Source: Adlercreutzia agrestimuris
GTDB lineage: Bacteria; Actinomycetota; Coriobacteriia; Coriobacteriales; Eggerthellaceae
DNA length: 64,000 nt
Direction: 5' to 3'
Assembly: GCF_943193125.1 (NCBI RefSeq)
Contig: NZ_CALPCX010000001.1
Location: 558,001-622,000 of the forward strand
Below are positions 34,888 to 45,100 of this stretch, piece by piece. Position 1 is the stretch's first letter, and each line of letters opens with the position of its first letter. Under the pieces are notes generated by a model. That model made no database searches. It saw nothing but the letters and a program-made list of their open reading frames with translations, and had not been told where the DNA came from. The position numbers and the translations under genes were made by a program.

Positions 34888-35937
34888 ATGCAAAAACCTA
34901 TTAACAATACGCTCAAGACTGATAAGGAAAACAAGCCTCACAAGGACAAATCGCGCAAGCATAGAGCGGCAAAGATAGTCGGGATTGCGTGTGGCGTTTT
35001 GGTGGCGCTTCTGCTGTGCTTGGTTGTGGGTGTCAACGTGTTTGTTCGCGCCACGTATTCGACGTTTTATGATGCAGCTCAGCCGCAATTTCAAATTCCC
35101 GGCATTAACGAAGGGTTTATCCCGCAAGACCTGGACTATCTTGATGAGTCGGATAGTTGGTTGTTTAGCGGATACGTCTCAAAAGATTCGCCTTCGCCTT
35201 TGTATAAGCGTGCATCAGACGGAGAGGTGTCGCGGATTTATGTTGATTTGCCTGATGGAACAGTGTATGACGGTCATGGATCGGGCGTGACATCAACGGC
35301 GGATTACGTGTTTTTGACGCGCGAAGGCGGATATCTTGTAATGAGCGCTACCGATGTGGCGGCAGCCGAAGATGGTGCGCATGTGCAAGTGATAGATGAG
35401 GTTGATTTAGAATTCACGCCCTCGTTTATGAACATAGAGAGCAAAACGTTGTATGTCGGGAATTTCTACTATCCTGAGAAATACGAAACGCCTGATGAGC
35501 ATAGAATCACAACGCCAGATGGTTCGAAAAATCCTGCAATCATTTATGCCTATCCTGCTGACGAATCAGCGTCTTATGGGTTTGCGACGCAGGCGGCATG
35601 TGTGTACTCGATTCGCGATAAGGTGCAAGGCACCGCGCAGACACCTGATGGCAAGATGGTGTTGTCGTGTTCGTACGGTTTGGCAACTTCCACGTTGAGT
35701 GTCTACGATCTCAACAAAGTGGTGCAAGATGGCACGTTTAGAGCTGATGGTCAGGACGTACCGCTGTATGCGCTTGACTCGCGCAGCCTAGTTGAGGAGC
35801 TTGATGCTCCGCCAATGTCTGAGGGCATTGAGGGTCACGATGGTCTGATTTACACCACCGACGAAGCCGCGTCCAACAAATATATCTTCGGCAAGCTTTA
35901 TGGCGCAGGTCAAGTGTATGCGCTCAACCTTGCATAG
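34888..35937 (+). CDS. Membrane-anchored extracytoplasmic protein, unknown function
   Basis: A 349-residue protein with a basic N-terminus (DKSRKHRAAKIVG), one transmembrane helix (GIACGVLVALLLCLVVGVNVFV) and an outside domain of about 280 residues. The domain shows short repeated strand patterns (WLFSGYVS, DYVFLTREGGYLVMS, SKTLYVGNFYYP, GKMVLSCSYG, DGLIYTTDEA) that suggest a beta-propeller, but I cannot name a family. The ATG at 34888 is preceded by AAGGG; upstream in-frame starts (34633, 34861) lie in the terminator of the giant gene or lack a ribosome-binding site. It sits directly behind the giant gene but is separated from it by a terminator, so co-regulation is not evident. It could assist or sense the surface layer; this is speculation. 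Confidence 0.75.
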   Translation: MQKPINNTLKTDKENKPHKDKSRKHRAAKIVGIACGVLVALLLCLVVGVNVFVRATYSTFYDAAQPQFQIPGINEGFIPQDLDYLDESDSWLFSGYVSKDSPSPLYKRASDGEVSRIYVDLPDGTVYDGHGSGVTSTADYVFLTREGGYLVMSATDVAAAEDGAHVQVIDEVDLEFTPSFMNIESKTLYVGNFYYPEKYETPDEHRITTPDGSKNPAIIYAYPADESASYGFATQAACVYSIRDKVQGTAQTPDGKMVLSCSYGLATSTLSVYDLNKVVQDGTFRADGQDVPLYALDSRSLVEELDAPPMSEGIEGHDGLIYTTDEAASNKYIFGKLYGAGQVYALNLA

Positions 35938-35997
35938 AACCAAGCGCAGGCAAAGTTCGCGAAGGAGATTTTGGGGGGGGTGCAAACGCTGCAAGCA

Positions 35998-36029
35998 AAG
36001 AAGCTGCACCCAGATGGATGCAGCTTCTT
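35998..36029. terminator. Bidirectional hairpin between convergent genes
   Basis: A perfect 11-bp stem AAGAAGCTGCA/TGCAGCTTCTT with a 10-nt loop lies between the stops at 35937 (+) and 36062 (-). The T-tract is short on both strands, better on the minus strand (TTCTTTG). A run of eight G (35973-35980) precedes it. Confidence 0.65.
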
Positions 36030-36061
36030 GTAGGAGGGAGCGCGTAACTTATCAGGAGTGT

Positions 36062-37756
36062 TTATGCGTTAACAATGTTCTCGGCAGCAACATAGCCCCA
36101 GGTCAATGCTGAACCATGCGAGTTGCCGTTGATGAATACCGGATAGTCAACAGCATAGCGACCACCTGAAGCATTGCCTACAGCCCAGAGACCTTCGATA
36201 GGCTCGTCATTCTCGTCAAGTACTTGCAGGTTGCCGTTTACAACCAGGCCAGAAAGGACAGCCAGCGTTGCCGGTCCAAAACGAACTGCAGTGAAGGGGC
36301 CCTCCTTGATCGGGTAGAGCAGCTCGGCGCGCTTGTAGAACTTGGTATCTTCGCCGCTTTCGCATGCTTGGTTGTACTCATCAATCTCAGCTTGCAGTAC
36401 ATCGGCATCCACACCCATAGCTTTTGCCAGCTCTTCGATGGTGTCGCACTCAAATGCGTCTTTGCCACCTTCAACTGCGGTTTGAACAACACTTGAGACA
36501 GAAACAGCGGGGATGATGCAGGTGTCGGGATCAGATTCTTCGCCATAGACGCGAGCAAGTGTATCCCAGAACTGGCCGCCGCCATATTGGTATGAATCCT
36601 TGATGTCGCGCTTCCAGTTTGCGTCGAAGATTGACCAAGCGAATTGGTCGTCGCCCGGCTGGTTGAGGATATTGATAGATTTCGCCTGAATCCAGCTGTC
36701 CTCGTTCATGAAGCGCTTGCCCTGGCTATTGACGTGCAAGAAAGGACCTGCGAACTGGGTGTACGCAATCAGGTGGATCATGGTCGGAGCTGCGCCCTCT
36801 TGCATGCGACCGCCAACCCACATGCCCATCTTCTGGCCGTCGCCGGTGTTGGCACCAGCAGGGGTGTACATGTTCGTGCGCGGTTTCAGCGCCAGCTCGT
36901 CGCCGTAAGCGCGAAGCATCTCTTCATCACCAGAAATGTCGCCTGTTGCCAAAATAATGCCTTTGGTGCCCACGAATTTCTTGTAGCCATCAGCATCTTT
37001 GGCGATAACAGCTGTGACGCGATCACCCTCTTTTACCAGCTGTTCAGCCGGGCATTCAAAACGATAGTCGGCACCGTTTTCAACTGATTTGTGATACAGC
37101 ACATACATCGGTGCAGTTTGGTTGTCGGTGTTGTCTTCCCATTCGCCCACCGCTAAATGCGTGCCAAGATGCTCATAGGGATTGCCCAGGTAACGCGCAC
37201 CCATGGGTAGCAACGTGCACTCGCCGTCACTTTGCTCAACCATCCAATCCAATACCTCACCTGAGCGCTCAAGGAACAGGCGAACCAGGTCGTGATTGAT
37301 GCGATTGCCGCACAGGCTTTGCCAGTCGGCAGCAATGGCAGATTTGGGATCTTGCTCAATTCCCATGTCTTCCATGGCTTTGGTCATATAAGCAGCGAAG
37401 TGTCCACCGCGAGATGACGGGATGTTCATCTTCTCAAGAACGGTTACCGATGCGCCCAACTCGGTTGCACGGCAAGCAGCAGAAACACCTGAAAGGCCTG
37501 CGCCAATAACTACGATGTCAGATTCAACCGTCTCAACAATTTGATCATCAGCTACCGGCTCAGGTGGTGTATCCCATGACCATTGTGTGTTGCTCGTGCC
37601 TGTGGTGGCAAGATTATCAGAGGTGCTCGCACTTGATGCGGTGTTTTGTCCTTCTGAAGCGCTTGGTGAACATGCGGTCATGGCACCAATTGCAGCAAGT
37701 GCGCTTGTTGCAGCGGCGCCCGATAAAAAGCCGCGACGTGAAAGATTTCCTGACAT
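36062..37756 (-). CDS. Tat-exported FAD-dependent reductase of the fumarate/urocanate reductase family
   Basis: A 564-residue flavoprotein. The start at 37756 follows AAGGGAGA (37761-37768) and places the twin-arginine motif SRRGFL at residues 6-11; the hydrophobic segment ends in MTAC (Cys29), so it may be a lipoprotein after Tat export. The FAD-binding Rossmann motif is VVIGAGLSGVSAA (GAGLSG at 85-90) followed by GASVTVLEK. VNSQGKRFMNED and the C-terminal GLWAVGNASGGRYAVDYPVF with NGNSHGSALTWGY are typical of the flavocytochrome c/FrdA-like family. There is no haem-binding CxxCH and no FMN-binding domain, so electrons must come from a separate partner not encoded nearby. The substrate (fumarate, urocanate, another enoate or a host compound) cannot be read from sequence. 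It is divergent from a membrane-LuxR regulator, a common pairing in Eggerthellales. Confidence 0.9.
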   Translation of the reverse strand: MSGNLSRRGFLSGAAATSALAAIGAMTACSPSASEGQNTASSASTSDNLATTGTSNTQWSWDTPPEPVADDQIVETVESDIVVIGAGLSGVSAACRATELGASVTVLEKMNIPSSRGGHFAAYMTKAMEDMGIEQDPKSAIAADWQSLCGNRINHDLVRLFLERSGEVLDWMVEQSDGECTLLPMGARYLGNPYEHLGTHLAVGEWEDNTDNQTAPMYVLYHKSVENGADYRFECPAEQLVKEGDRVTAVIAKDADGYKKFVGTKGIILATGDISGDEEMLRAYGDELALKPRTNMYTPAGANTGDGQKMGMWVGGRMQEGAAPTMIHLIAYTQFAGPFLHVNSQGKRFMNEDSWIQAKSINILNQPGDDQFAWSIFDANWKRDIKDSYQYGGGQFWDTLARVYGEESDPDTCIIPAVSVSSVVQTAVEGGKDAFECDTIEELAKAMGVDADVLQAEIDEYNQACESGEDTKFYKRAELLYPIKEGPFTAVRFGPATLAVLSGLVVNGNLQVLDENDEPIEGLWAVGNASGGRYAVDYPVFINGNSHGSALTWGYVAAENIVNA

Positions 37757-37976
37757 ACGATCTCCCTTCCTCGATGGTGTCGTGTTATCAGACGCCCCCT
37801 GTGCGTCTGTGCTTTCATCTTGCGAAAAAACCGTGTTGCAAACACCCGCTGAAAAGTTCCATTTTCGTCCGAAAAACCAAAATAGTACGAAAGGTGCCAT
37901 ATGGTTGTACCTCGTATTTTGCGAAAATTTGATAGGCTAGGGCATACGCTAAGGCGGGGCGGATCAGGAGGGAATC
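37757..37976. promoter_or_regulatory. Divergent promoter region between the FAD reductase and LuxR regulator genes
   Basis: The region holds the palindromes ATTTTCGTCCGAAAA (37861-37875; arms TTTTCG/CGAAAA) and ATTTTGCGAAAAT (37916-37928), plausible operators for the adjacent regulator. A weak promoter toward the regulator is TTGTAC (37905-37910), 17 bp, TTTGAT (37928-37933), which the second palindrome overlaps. Confidence 0.4.
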
Positions 37977-39404
37977 ATGACCACGCGTGAGTTAAATGCG
38001 CCAACGCATTCTCATACATATTTCCATCTCATTGGTTTTAGCTTCTGGCAGGCATGGTGGTTGCTTGCCATGAATACCGACGTCATTATTTTGCAGCAGC
38101 CGCCCATAGCACCCATAGCCAATCCGATTTTCGCTATTACGGTTTTTACGACGGTAGGGTATTTGGCGGTAGCGCTTATCGGTATGAAGTTCGGCACGTT
38201 TAGTACGCACCGAGCAAGCTATATTGCGGTGGGATTATGTGCAGCATTTGGCTCAATTGGTTTGAGTCTTTTTCCAATGAATGGCACCGGCGTCATTGCG
38301 GCGTTGTTTTATCTGAGTTCGCTTACGTTTTCACTCGGTAATGCATTGTTGCTCATTATGTGGGGCGAACTGTGGTCAACATGGGCATCGGGTCGTGTCG
38401 GGACATGCCTTATAGCCTCATATACGTTTGCCTTTGTGTTGTATGTAGCAATAACGGTATTACCAGGTTTTGTAGCGTCGATTATTTCGTGTCTGCTGCC
38501 GGTGGCATCAGTGGTGGCACTGTATCAGGCCAGACACGAAGAGCGGCGTTTAGCTTCGCAAGTTGAATATCTTACTGAGACCATTTCCGCCTGGAGAGTT
38601 ATTGTGGCCGCTGGTGCAATAGGGCTTATGCACGGGTTTGTGCAGTGCGCGCTTAAGGTGGTGAGCTTCAACGAAGAAATGCTGCATCTTTCGCAAATTG
38701 TAGCTGCGGTGGTTTTGGTGGCAATCCTTGTCTATTTGTGTGTAAAACAGCCAGCAACGGCATCAATTGCATTTTATAAACCAATTGTGCCGCTCTACAT
38801 TGCGGGATTGGTCCTCATGGTGGTTTTGCCTTTTGGCGCGATGTTTATTGGCAATGGCCTGACGTTGTCAGCAGTTTTTTGCGTTGACATGCTTGTCATG
38901 CTTGTTTCAACCGATTATGCGTTTCGCACACGAAAACCGGTTGCCGTGTGCTTTGGCTTTACGCTTTTAGCCATGCGAACTGGGACAACCTGTGCGCTTG
39001 CGCTTGTTGGTGTGCTGGAGTTGAGCTCTGTCTTTAGTGCGGAGCTCTTTATTAACATACTGCTTTTGTTCTGCATTGCGATTGCCTTTATTGGGTCATT
39101 TGTCTTTACGGCAGCAGATTTATTGAAGTTGTATCGGGCGAAGCCGACAAGCAACGTGAGTGCGGATGCAGCCGTGCACGTTGAAACTGTTGCGCAAGCA
39201 TGCGGTTTGACACCGCGTGAGACTGAAGTACTTTCGTTGCTTGCGGCGGGTCGCAGTGTGCCCTATATTGCGGGCGATCTTTGCATAGCTGAGAGTACGG
39301 TTAAGCATCATACTTCAAGTATTTACCGCAAGATTGGTGTGTCGGATCGGCAGAGTCTCATAGACGTAATCATGCAGGGCGCGGTGGGCAAAGGCGCCTG
39401 GTAG
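37977..39404 (+). CDS. LuxR-type regulator with a polytopic membrane N-terminus
   Basis: A 475-residue protein with about twelve hydrophobic segments over residues 1-385 and a C-terminal LuxR/GerE helix-turn-helix (GLTPRETEVLSLLAAGRSVP, then IAESTVKHHTSSIYRKIGV). This architecture is highly expanded in Eggerthella, Slackia and relatives, where such genes often sit next to Tat-exported reductases and are thought to sense the substrate at the membrane. The ATG at 37977 has AGGAGG (37967-37972) 4 nt upstream. It is divergent from the FAD reductase gene and is the obvious candidate regulator. There is no receiver domain, so it is not a response regulator. The ligand is unknown. Confidence 0.9.
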   Translation: MTTRELNAPTHSHTYFHLIGFSFWQAWWLLAMNTDVIILQQPPIAPIANPIFAITVFTTVGYLAVALIGMKFGTFSTHRASYIAVGLCAAFGSIGLSLFPMNGTGVIAALFYLSSLTFSLGNALLLIMWGELWSTWASGRVGTCLIASYTFAFVLYVAITVLPGFVASIISCLLPVASVVALYQARHEERRLASQVEYLTETISAWRVIVAAGAIGLMHGFVQCALKVVSFNEEMLHLSQIVAAVVLVAILVYLCVKQPATASIAFYKPIVPLYIAGLVLMVVLPFGAMFIGNGLTLSAVFCVDMLVMLVSTDYAFRTRKPVAVCFGFTLLAMRTGTTCALALVGVLELSSVFSAELFINILLLFCIAIAFIGSFVFTAADLLKLYRAKPTSNVSADAAVHVETVAQACGLTPRETEVLSLLAAGRSVPYIAGDLCIAESTVKHHTSSIYRKIGVSDRQSLIDVIMQGAVGKGAW

Positions 39405-39544
39405 AGCGCTAGTGTACGGAGCAGACAAATCTTAATATTCTCTGAGAAGTGTCGTCGCATATTTAAAATGCAGGTATGATGACGAATGATGAAATGCGGC
39501 TTCGTGCCACAGGAATGCAAGGCATGCTAACAGAGAGGATTTTC

Positions 39545-40216
39545 ATGCGCGTACTGCTTGTTGAAGATGACATGGCTATTGTGGATGCGCTTTCCTCCTT
39601 GTTGCAAAGTGAAGGCTATACGGTTGTCTCGTGTGACACACAATCAGATGCGTGTGAGTTTCTTGCTGAACAGACTTTTGATATTGCTCTTCTGGACGTG
39701 ACGCTGGCACAAGGAACCGGTTTTGCGGTGTGTGCGGCTGCCAAGCAAGTAGCGCCTGACATGCCCGTCGTCTTTTTAACCGCCTCAGATGATGAATACT
39801 CCACGGTTGCTGGGTTGGATATGGGTGCAGTGGATTATATATCCAAGCCGTTTCGTCCGCGTGAATTGCTCTCTCGTATGCGTGTTGCGCTTCGCCGTGC
39901 AGGACAAACAGAATGCGTATTTACTGCAGCAGACCTTCGGATGGATACTGCATCGGCGCAGGTTACAAAAGCAGGTATTGAGGTTTATCTTTCCGCGCTT
40001 GAATATAAATTGCTGCTCTATTTTCTCCAGCGTAAAGGTCAACTTATCACGCGTGAACACCTGCGTGATGCTATATGGGATACGGCGGGCGAATATGTTT
40101 CGGATAATGCGCTCAACGTCTACATCAAGCGCCTGCGAGAGAAAATTGAAACAGATCCGGCTGACCCTCAGATCATTTTGACGGTTCGCGGCCTGGGTTA
40201 TAAAGTTATCGAATAA
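39545..40216 (+). CDS. OmpR/PhoB-type response regulator
   Basis: A 223-residue response regulator. The start at 39545 (MRVLLVEDD) is preceded by GAGAGG; an in-frame ATG at 39476 would add 23 residues that fit no receiver fold. The receiver domain has the acidic pair in VEDD, the phospho-acceptor Asp51 (ALLDVTL), Thr in FLTASDD and Lys101 (ISKPF). The C-terminal winged helix (SALEYKLLLYFLQRKGQLIT, ALNVYIKRLREKIE, RGLGYKV) is of OmpR type. It precedes a histidine kinase gene by 130 bp and an ABC export system, so it probably activates that transporter, as BceR- or VanR-like regulators do. Confidence 0.95.
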   Translation: MRVLLVEDDMAIVDALSSLLQSEGYTVVSCDTQSDACEFLAEQTFDIALLDVTLAQGTGFAVCAAAKQVAPDMPVVFLTASDDEYSTVAGLDMGAVDYISKPFRPRELLSRMRVALRRAGQTECVFTAADLRMDTASAQVTKAGIEVYLSALEYKLLLYFLQRKGQLITREHLRDAIWDTAGEYVSDNALNVYIKRLREKIETDPADPQIILTVRGLGYKVIE

Positions 40217-40346
40217 CATGTCGAAGATTAGCGTAAGAGGCGCAGCGTAAGAGCTCTGTAGCGAAAAGAGCGTGCAGTACAAGGTGCACGCGACGCCACT
40301 GATTTGCGCTTACACTGCAATACGTGTCAGATTATGAGGGGGCATA

Positions 40347-41357
40347 GTGGGTTCCTGGGATTCATTTGTGCGGCAATGCTTAGCGCTGGCGCTTATCATG
40401 GGCGCATGCGCTGGTGGCGCATGGTATATGGTTTCACCTGAGGCTGGCTTAAGTTGTGTGATAAGCGGTATGTGTGCACTGGGCTTTTTTGCGGCAGTCT
40501 CGCTGTACCGTCATCAACAGGTATCGCGTCTTGCGCTTGAAATAGATGAGGTGCTTCACGGATCTTCGCGTGTGAGTTTTACTAATTGTCACGAAGGCGA
40601 TATAGCTGTTTTGTCCAATGAGCTGGGGAAAATGGTCGATAGGCTCAGGCGAATTTCCGAGCAGCTCACCAAAGAGCGCAACGCACTTTCTGATGCGCTC
40701 GCAGATATCTCACATCAAATACGTACACCACTTACGGCTATGACGCTTATGCTTCCCCAAGTTGAAAGTGCCACTGACGAGCGTGAGCGCAAGGGAGCTC
40801 TCAGGCAATTAGAGGTGCAAATTGATCGCGTTTCGTGGCTGGTTACAACGCTTCTAAAGCTGGCTAAGGTGGATGCTGGAGCGCTTCAAATTGTGCAGCA
40901 GCCCGTAGAGGTGCAGGCAATGATTGCGCGTGCGGTAAGTCCTTTGGCTACTTCGCTTGATATTCACGATATTGAACTGGTGGTTCGCGGAGACAGCCTT
41001 GCAACATATCAGGGAGACGTGCGGTGGAGTGCTGAGGCGCTTGAAAACATAATCAAGAATTGCATGGAGCATACCCCTGCTGGTGGCACTATTGATCTTG
41101 AAGTGAAGGCTGATTCTCTGGCAACAATAATCACGGTACACGATAGCGGAGAGGGTATTGCGCCGCAGGATTTGCCGCACCTCTTCGAGCGATTCTATCG
41201 TGGAGAACGTGCAACGCATGACCATGCCGGGTTTGGCGTAGGCCTTTCATTGGCGTTTTCGCTCATTTCTGCGCAGGGGGGAACCGTGCGCGCCTATAAC
41301 GATCAAGTTGTAGGCGGAGCTTGTTTTGAAATTACGTTTCCGCAGATGATAGTTTAG
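40347..41357 (+). CDS. Sensor histidine kinase with a short outside loop (intramembrane-sensing type)
   Basis: A 336-residue kinase with a GTG start at 40347 behind GAGGGGGC. Two helices occupy residues about 7-52 with only a few residues between them (SPEAGLS), so there is no outside sensor domain. A HAMP-like linker is followed by the H-box DISHQIRTPL (His123), N-box NIIKNCMEHTP, G1 DSGEGI, F-box LFERFYRG and G2 GFGVGLSLA. This is the layout of BceS-type kinases, which sense through a partner ABC permease. Immediately downstream are an ABC ATPase and a large FtsX-type permease, which fits that mechanism. The inducing compound (peptide antibiotic or envelope stress) is not deducible. Confidence 0.93.
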   Translation: MGSWDSFVRQCLALALIMGACAGGAWYMVSPEAGLSCVISGMCALGFFAAVSLYRHQQVSRLALEIDEVLHGSSRVSFTNCHEGDIAVLSNELGKMVDRLRRISEQLTKERNALSDALADISHQIRTPLTAMTLMLPQVESATDERERKGALRQLEVQIDRVSWLVTTLLKLAKVDAGALQIVQQPVEVQAMIARAVSPLATSLDIHDIELVVRGDSLATYQGDVRWSAEALENIIKNCMEHTPAGGTIDLEVKADSLATIITVHDSGEGIAPQDLPHLFERFYRGERATHDHAGFGVGLSLAFSLISAQGGTVRAYNDQVVGGACFEITFPQMIV

Positions 41358-41368
41358 TATTTCGCTCC

Positions 41369-41384
41369 ATTACAGAATCGTAAT
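41369..41384. promoter_or_regulatory. Inverted repeat upstream of the ABC transporter genes
   Basis: ATTAC-N6-GTAAT lies 75 bp before the ATPase gene and could bind the neighbouring response regulator. A weak promoter match overlaps it (TTACAG 41370-41375, 17 bp, TATGGC 41393-41398). Confidence 0.3.
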
Positions 41385-41458
41385 GTGCGCGTTATGGCCT
41401 GTTAAGCGTCGTCGGTCATACTCATGGCAGACCTAAAAGAGAAGAGAAAGGTTTTGGC

Positions 41459-42142
41459 ATGGACATCTTGACGGTCAGCCATCTCAGTAAAACATACGGA
41501 AAAGGAGACACCGCCACGCGCGCGTTGGACGATGTTTCATTTTCGGTTGCTGAGGGTGAATTTGTTGCCATTGTTGGTTCATCAGGTTCGGGTAAGTCTA
41601 CGCTTTTGCATCTGATGGGCGGCGTGGATAGGCCAACGTCGGGCAAAGTTCTACTCAATGGGCAGGATGTATACGCGCGCAGCGATGAAGCGCTTGCGGT
41701 GTTTCGCCGTCGCGAAGTAGGGCTGGTATACCAGTTTTACAACCTTGTGCCTGTGCTCAATGTTGTTGAAAACATGACGCTTCCTGTTGCACTGGATGGT
41801 CGCCCTATCAATCAGGATAGACTCCAGGGCTTGTTGGATAAGCTTGGCCTTCGCGGAAAAGAAGGCTATCTCCCTAGTCAGCTTTCGGGTGGTCAGCAGC
41901 AGCGAGTTGCCATTGGGCGTGCGCTCATGAACGCACCTGCGGTGGTGTTAGCTGATGAGCCAACAGGTAATCTTGATACGCGCAACTCCCACGAGATCAC
42001 TCAGTTGCTCCAGGATTCAAATCGTGATTTTGGGCAAACGCTCATTATGATCACACATGACGAAACCATTGCACGTGCAGCAGACCGCATCATTGCAATT
42101 GAAGATGGGCGTATTGTGCGCGATGAGAGGATTCGCTCATGA
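41459..42142 (+). CDS. ABC transporter ATP-binding protein (MacB/LolD/BceA type)
   Basis: A 227-residue ATPase with Walker A GSSGSGKST (residues 40-48), Q-loop YQFYNLVPVLNVVENM, signature LSGGQQQR, Walker B VVLADEP and switch His in MITHDE. It is of the size and type that pairs with FtsX-domain permeases for peptide-antibiotic resistance, lipoprotein or peptide export. It overlaps the permease gene by 4 bp (ATGA at 42139), so the two are translated together. It lies downstream of the two-component genes on the same strand. Confidence 0.96.
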   Translation: MDILTVSHLSKTYGKGDTATRALDDVSFSVAEGEFVAIVGSSGSGKSTLLHLMGGVDRPTSGKVLLNGQDVYARSDEALAVFRRREVGLVYQFYNLVPVLNVVENMTLPVALDGRPINQDRLQGLLDKLGLRGKEGYLPSQLSGGQQQRVAIGRALMNAPAVVLADEPTGNLDTRNSHEITQLLQDSNRDFGQTLIMITHDETIARAADRIIAIEDGRIVRDERIRS

Positions 42143-45100
42143 GTGCCATAGCCAATTTTACCTGGCGCTCCCTTGGGGCTAATCGCGTCCGAACTGCGGT
42201 AACAATTGCTGGTGTTGCGCTTGCGGCTGCTCTTTTGACGGCGGTTTTAGGTACTTTTACCTCGCTCAATCACTTTATGTATCAATCGGAAGAGCAGCTT
42301 ACGGGAACGTGGATGGCACGCGCCACTCTTGAGGATGCCAATGCAACTGCGCAGCTTGAAGCGGCGCAATCGGCTTCTGACGTTACAAGTGTTGCTACCG
42401 TGCAAGAGGTTGGTTTTGCTGCTTTAAGTGATAAACAGCAAGAATACTTAGGTCCCTATGCTACGGTTTTGTCGTTTTCGGGAGACTTACAAACGATGGG
42501 ATCGGTTTCGCCATGTGAAGGAGAAATGCCAGATCAACCTGGTGAAATTCTGTTGTTTGAAACGTGGAAGAGCAAAGAAGGCGTGGCCATTGGTGACACG
42601 ATTACGCTCAATGTGGGACAACGCGAATTGATTATGCCTGAAGGCGAAGAAGATCTTACGGTTACCGAACAGTCCATGGATCTTCCGCATGCGTATGAGG
42701 TTACTTCGGAGGGCGAAGTTACCACGACTACCTATGAGCCTGGAATGATTTTGCACGGAGAGGATGCCTACAATTCCTCAGTGAAAGGGGGCATCTATGA
42801 TGAGCGGCTTATCAATACACAAGAGCACACGTATACCGTGGTAGGTTTTTACGACCGATCCACTTTCGCAATTTCTTCTGCGGTGGGGCAGTCATGCCTT
42901 ATTGCTGGTGAAATAGATCCATCTGAACCTTTGCAGGTGTATCTCTCGTTTAGCGGTATGAACAACCAGACTGAAGTGAAAGAGGCAACGCTTAATCTTT
43001 TTCCTGATGCAGGTGTGACGCTGCATACAGCGCTGTTGCGATTTATGGGCATTAGCGGTGATGGCGCTATTTGGGATACGTTTTTTGGTCTTGTAAGCAT
43101 TCTTGCAATCATTATCGTGGTTGCCTGCGTATCGCTTATCTACAACGCGTTTGCCATCTCGTTGGCGCAGCGTGCAGGCCAATTTGGATTGCTCTCATCT
43201 ATTGGGGCTTCAAAGCGTCAGCTGCGCAGAGCAGTGCTGTTTGAAGCAGGATTTGTCACGCTTGTGGGAGTGCCTCTCGGTCTGCTTATTGGCATCGGTG
43301 GTTGTGTTGTGACGTTCGCTGTTTTGGGGCCAGATATTGCACGCATTGCTGTTGGTGAAGCGGCGCAGTTTGAAGCGCATTTTGAAGCTTGGGCACTTAT
43401 TTTTGCGGCGGTGCTTACCGTGCTTACGGTGTTCGCCTCAGCGTTCTTGCCTGCACTAAGGATTAGCCGCGTAAGTGCAATTGATGCAATTCGAGAAGCT
43501 CAAACTGGCAGAATAAGTAAGCGCGGTTTGAAAGACGCTCGTGTAAGTGCGCGACCTGGCAAAGTATGGAAGAATCGCGGATTAGCAGGGCAAGTTTTTG
43601 GTATGAGCGGGCAGTTGGCGCATATTAATCAGAGGCGCTCATCGTCAAAGAGTCGCGCAGCTTCTATTTCGCTTGCGCTTGCTGTGGTGCTTATTATGAC
43701 TGCGGGCTCGCTGAATATGTGGTTGGGTTCGCTGGTTGACGCTGCTCGCGGAAGCGAACTGTGCGACTTTGCCGTATCAGCCAGTTTTGAAGATCGTCAT
43801 GCTGACGCACAGTTGATGGAACAGTATGCACAAGCTTACGAAAGCCTCGCAAGTGTTTCAGGTGCAGAAGGTGTTGGTTGGACTGCGAAAATGCCTGTGC
43901 CCGCGCTTGTGCCTGATCAGATGGTTGGCGCGAGCCTTGTTGATGGCTCGCTGTTTGGTGTTGCTGGTACCTTTGATGAAGGCGTGGTGGGATGCATGGC
44001 TCAGATTGTTTTTCTGGATGATGCTTCTTTTGCCTCCTACGCAGATAGCATGGGGGTCACTGCGACGCAGTTTGACAATGTCACAGCTCAAAGTGCTCCT
44101 GCACTTGCGCTTGCGCAAGGATACGGCAACAATGGCATGGTTTATCAGCTCCTTACTATGCTGAAAGATACGGGTACTATCCAGCTGGTAGTGGGAGCGC
44201 AAGAAGATGGTGCAACGGCTTCTTATATTTCGTTTATGAGCACTGCTGAGAGGGAATATCTTGCCAAGCAAGTAAATTCAAATAGAGCCGCCAGCAGCGC
44301 AGAAGATGCAAATGGTGCACAGAGCGCTGACCCGCGTGATACTGACGCTTCTGAGTTGGGTGACCAAAATGCAGGTGATGACGTTGTTTTGGCTCCTTAC
44401 TACTTCGACGAAGCTGATGACATAGTATATTTGGATCCTGAGAAAACCACGTATGACTACGTTGACATTGAAGTGGTGGCGTTGGCGGAAGAGGCTCCCG
44501 AGATACTTGGTGACAGTTCAGGCGTGGTGCTTATCATGCCCGCATCAACCGCAGCAACCCTTGACCTGCACGAAGGCAATCCGTCTTTTCATGGGGCGTT
44601 TAATTTGAGTCCAGATACTGATCTTACCTATGAAGAAGTTGCAGAGGAACTCGAAGAGCAACGAGAGAGCGCATTTGCCCCATTGGCGAACCAAACAAGC
44701 CCAGATTATTACACTATATCCAACATGGCTTCTGAGATGGAAAACATCACCATGATGGCCACCGTTGTTAATGTGTTCTGCCTGCTTTTCGCCATAATTT
44801 TGGCCCTCATTGCACTTGCGAATGTCTTTAATACCATTACGAATGGTCTTATTCTGCGTCGTCGGGAATTTGCCATCATGAAATCCGTGGGGCTTTCCGG
44901 AAGGCAGTTTCGCCGCATGATTGTAAGCGAGTGCGTTGGTTATAGCCTGCGCGGTCTTATTCCAGGTGTGGTGTTGTCGTTGTTAGTATCGGCACTGCTT
45001 TATGCAGCAGTGACTCTATCGCTGAGTGGAATAACGTTTAGCATTCCGTGGCTATACGTCTTGCTTGCAATTGGTATGGTGAGTGTGGCTATGGCGTTGT

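Noticed and set aside
35973..35980. Run of eight G as a possible phase-variation tract
   Set aside because: It lies after the stop of the upstream gene and before a terminator hairpin, so slippage would not alter a frame or a visible promoter.
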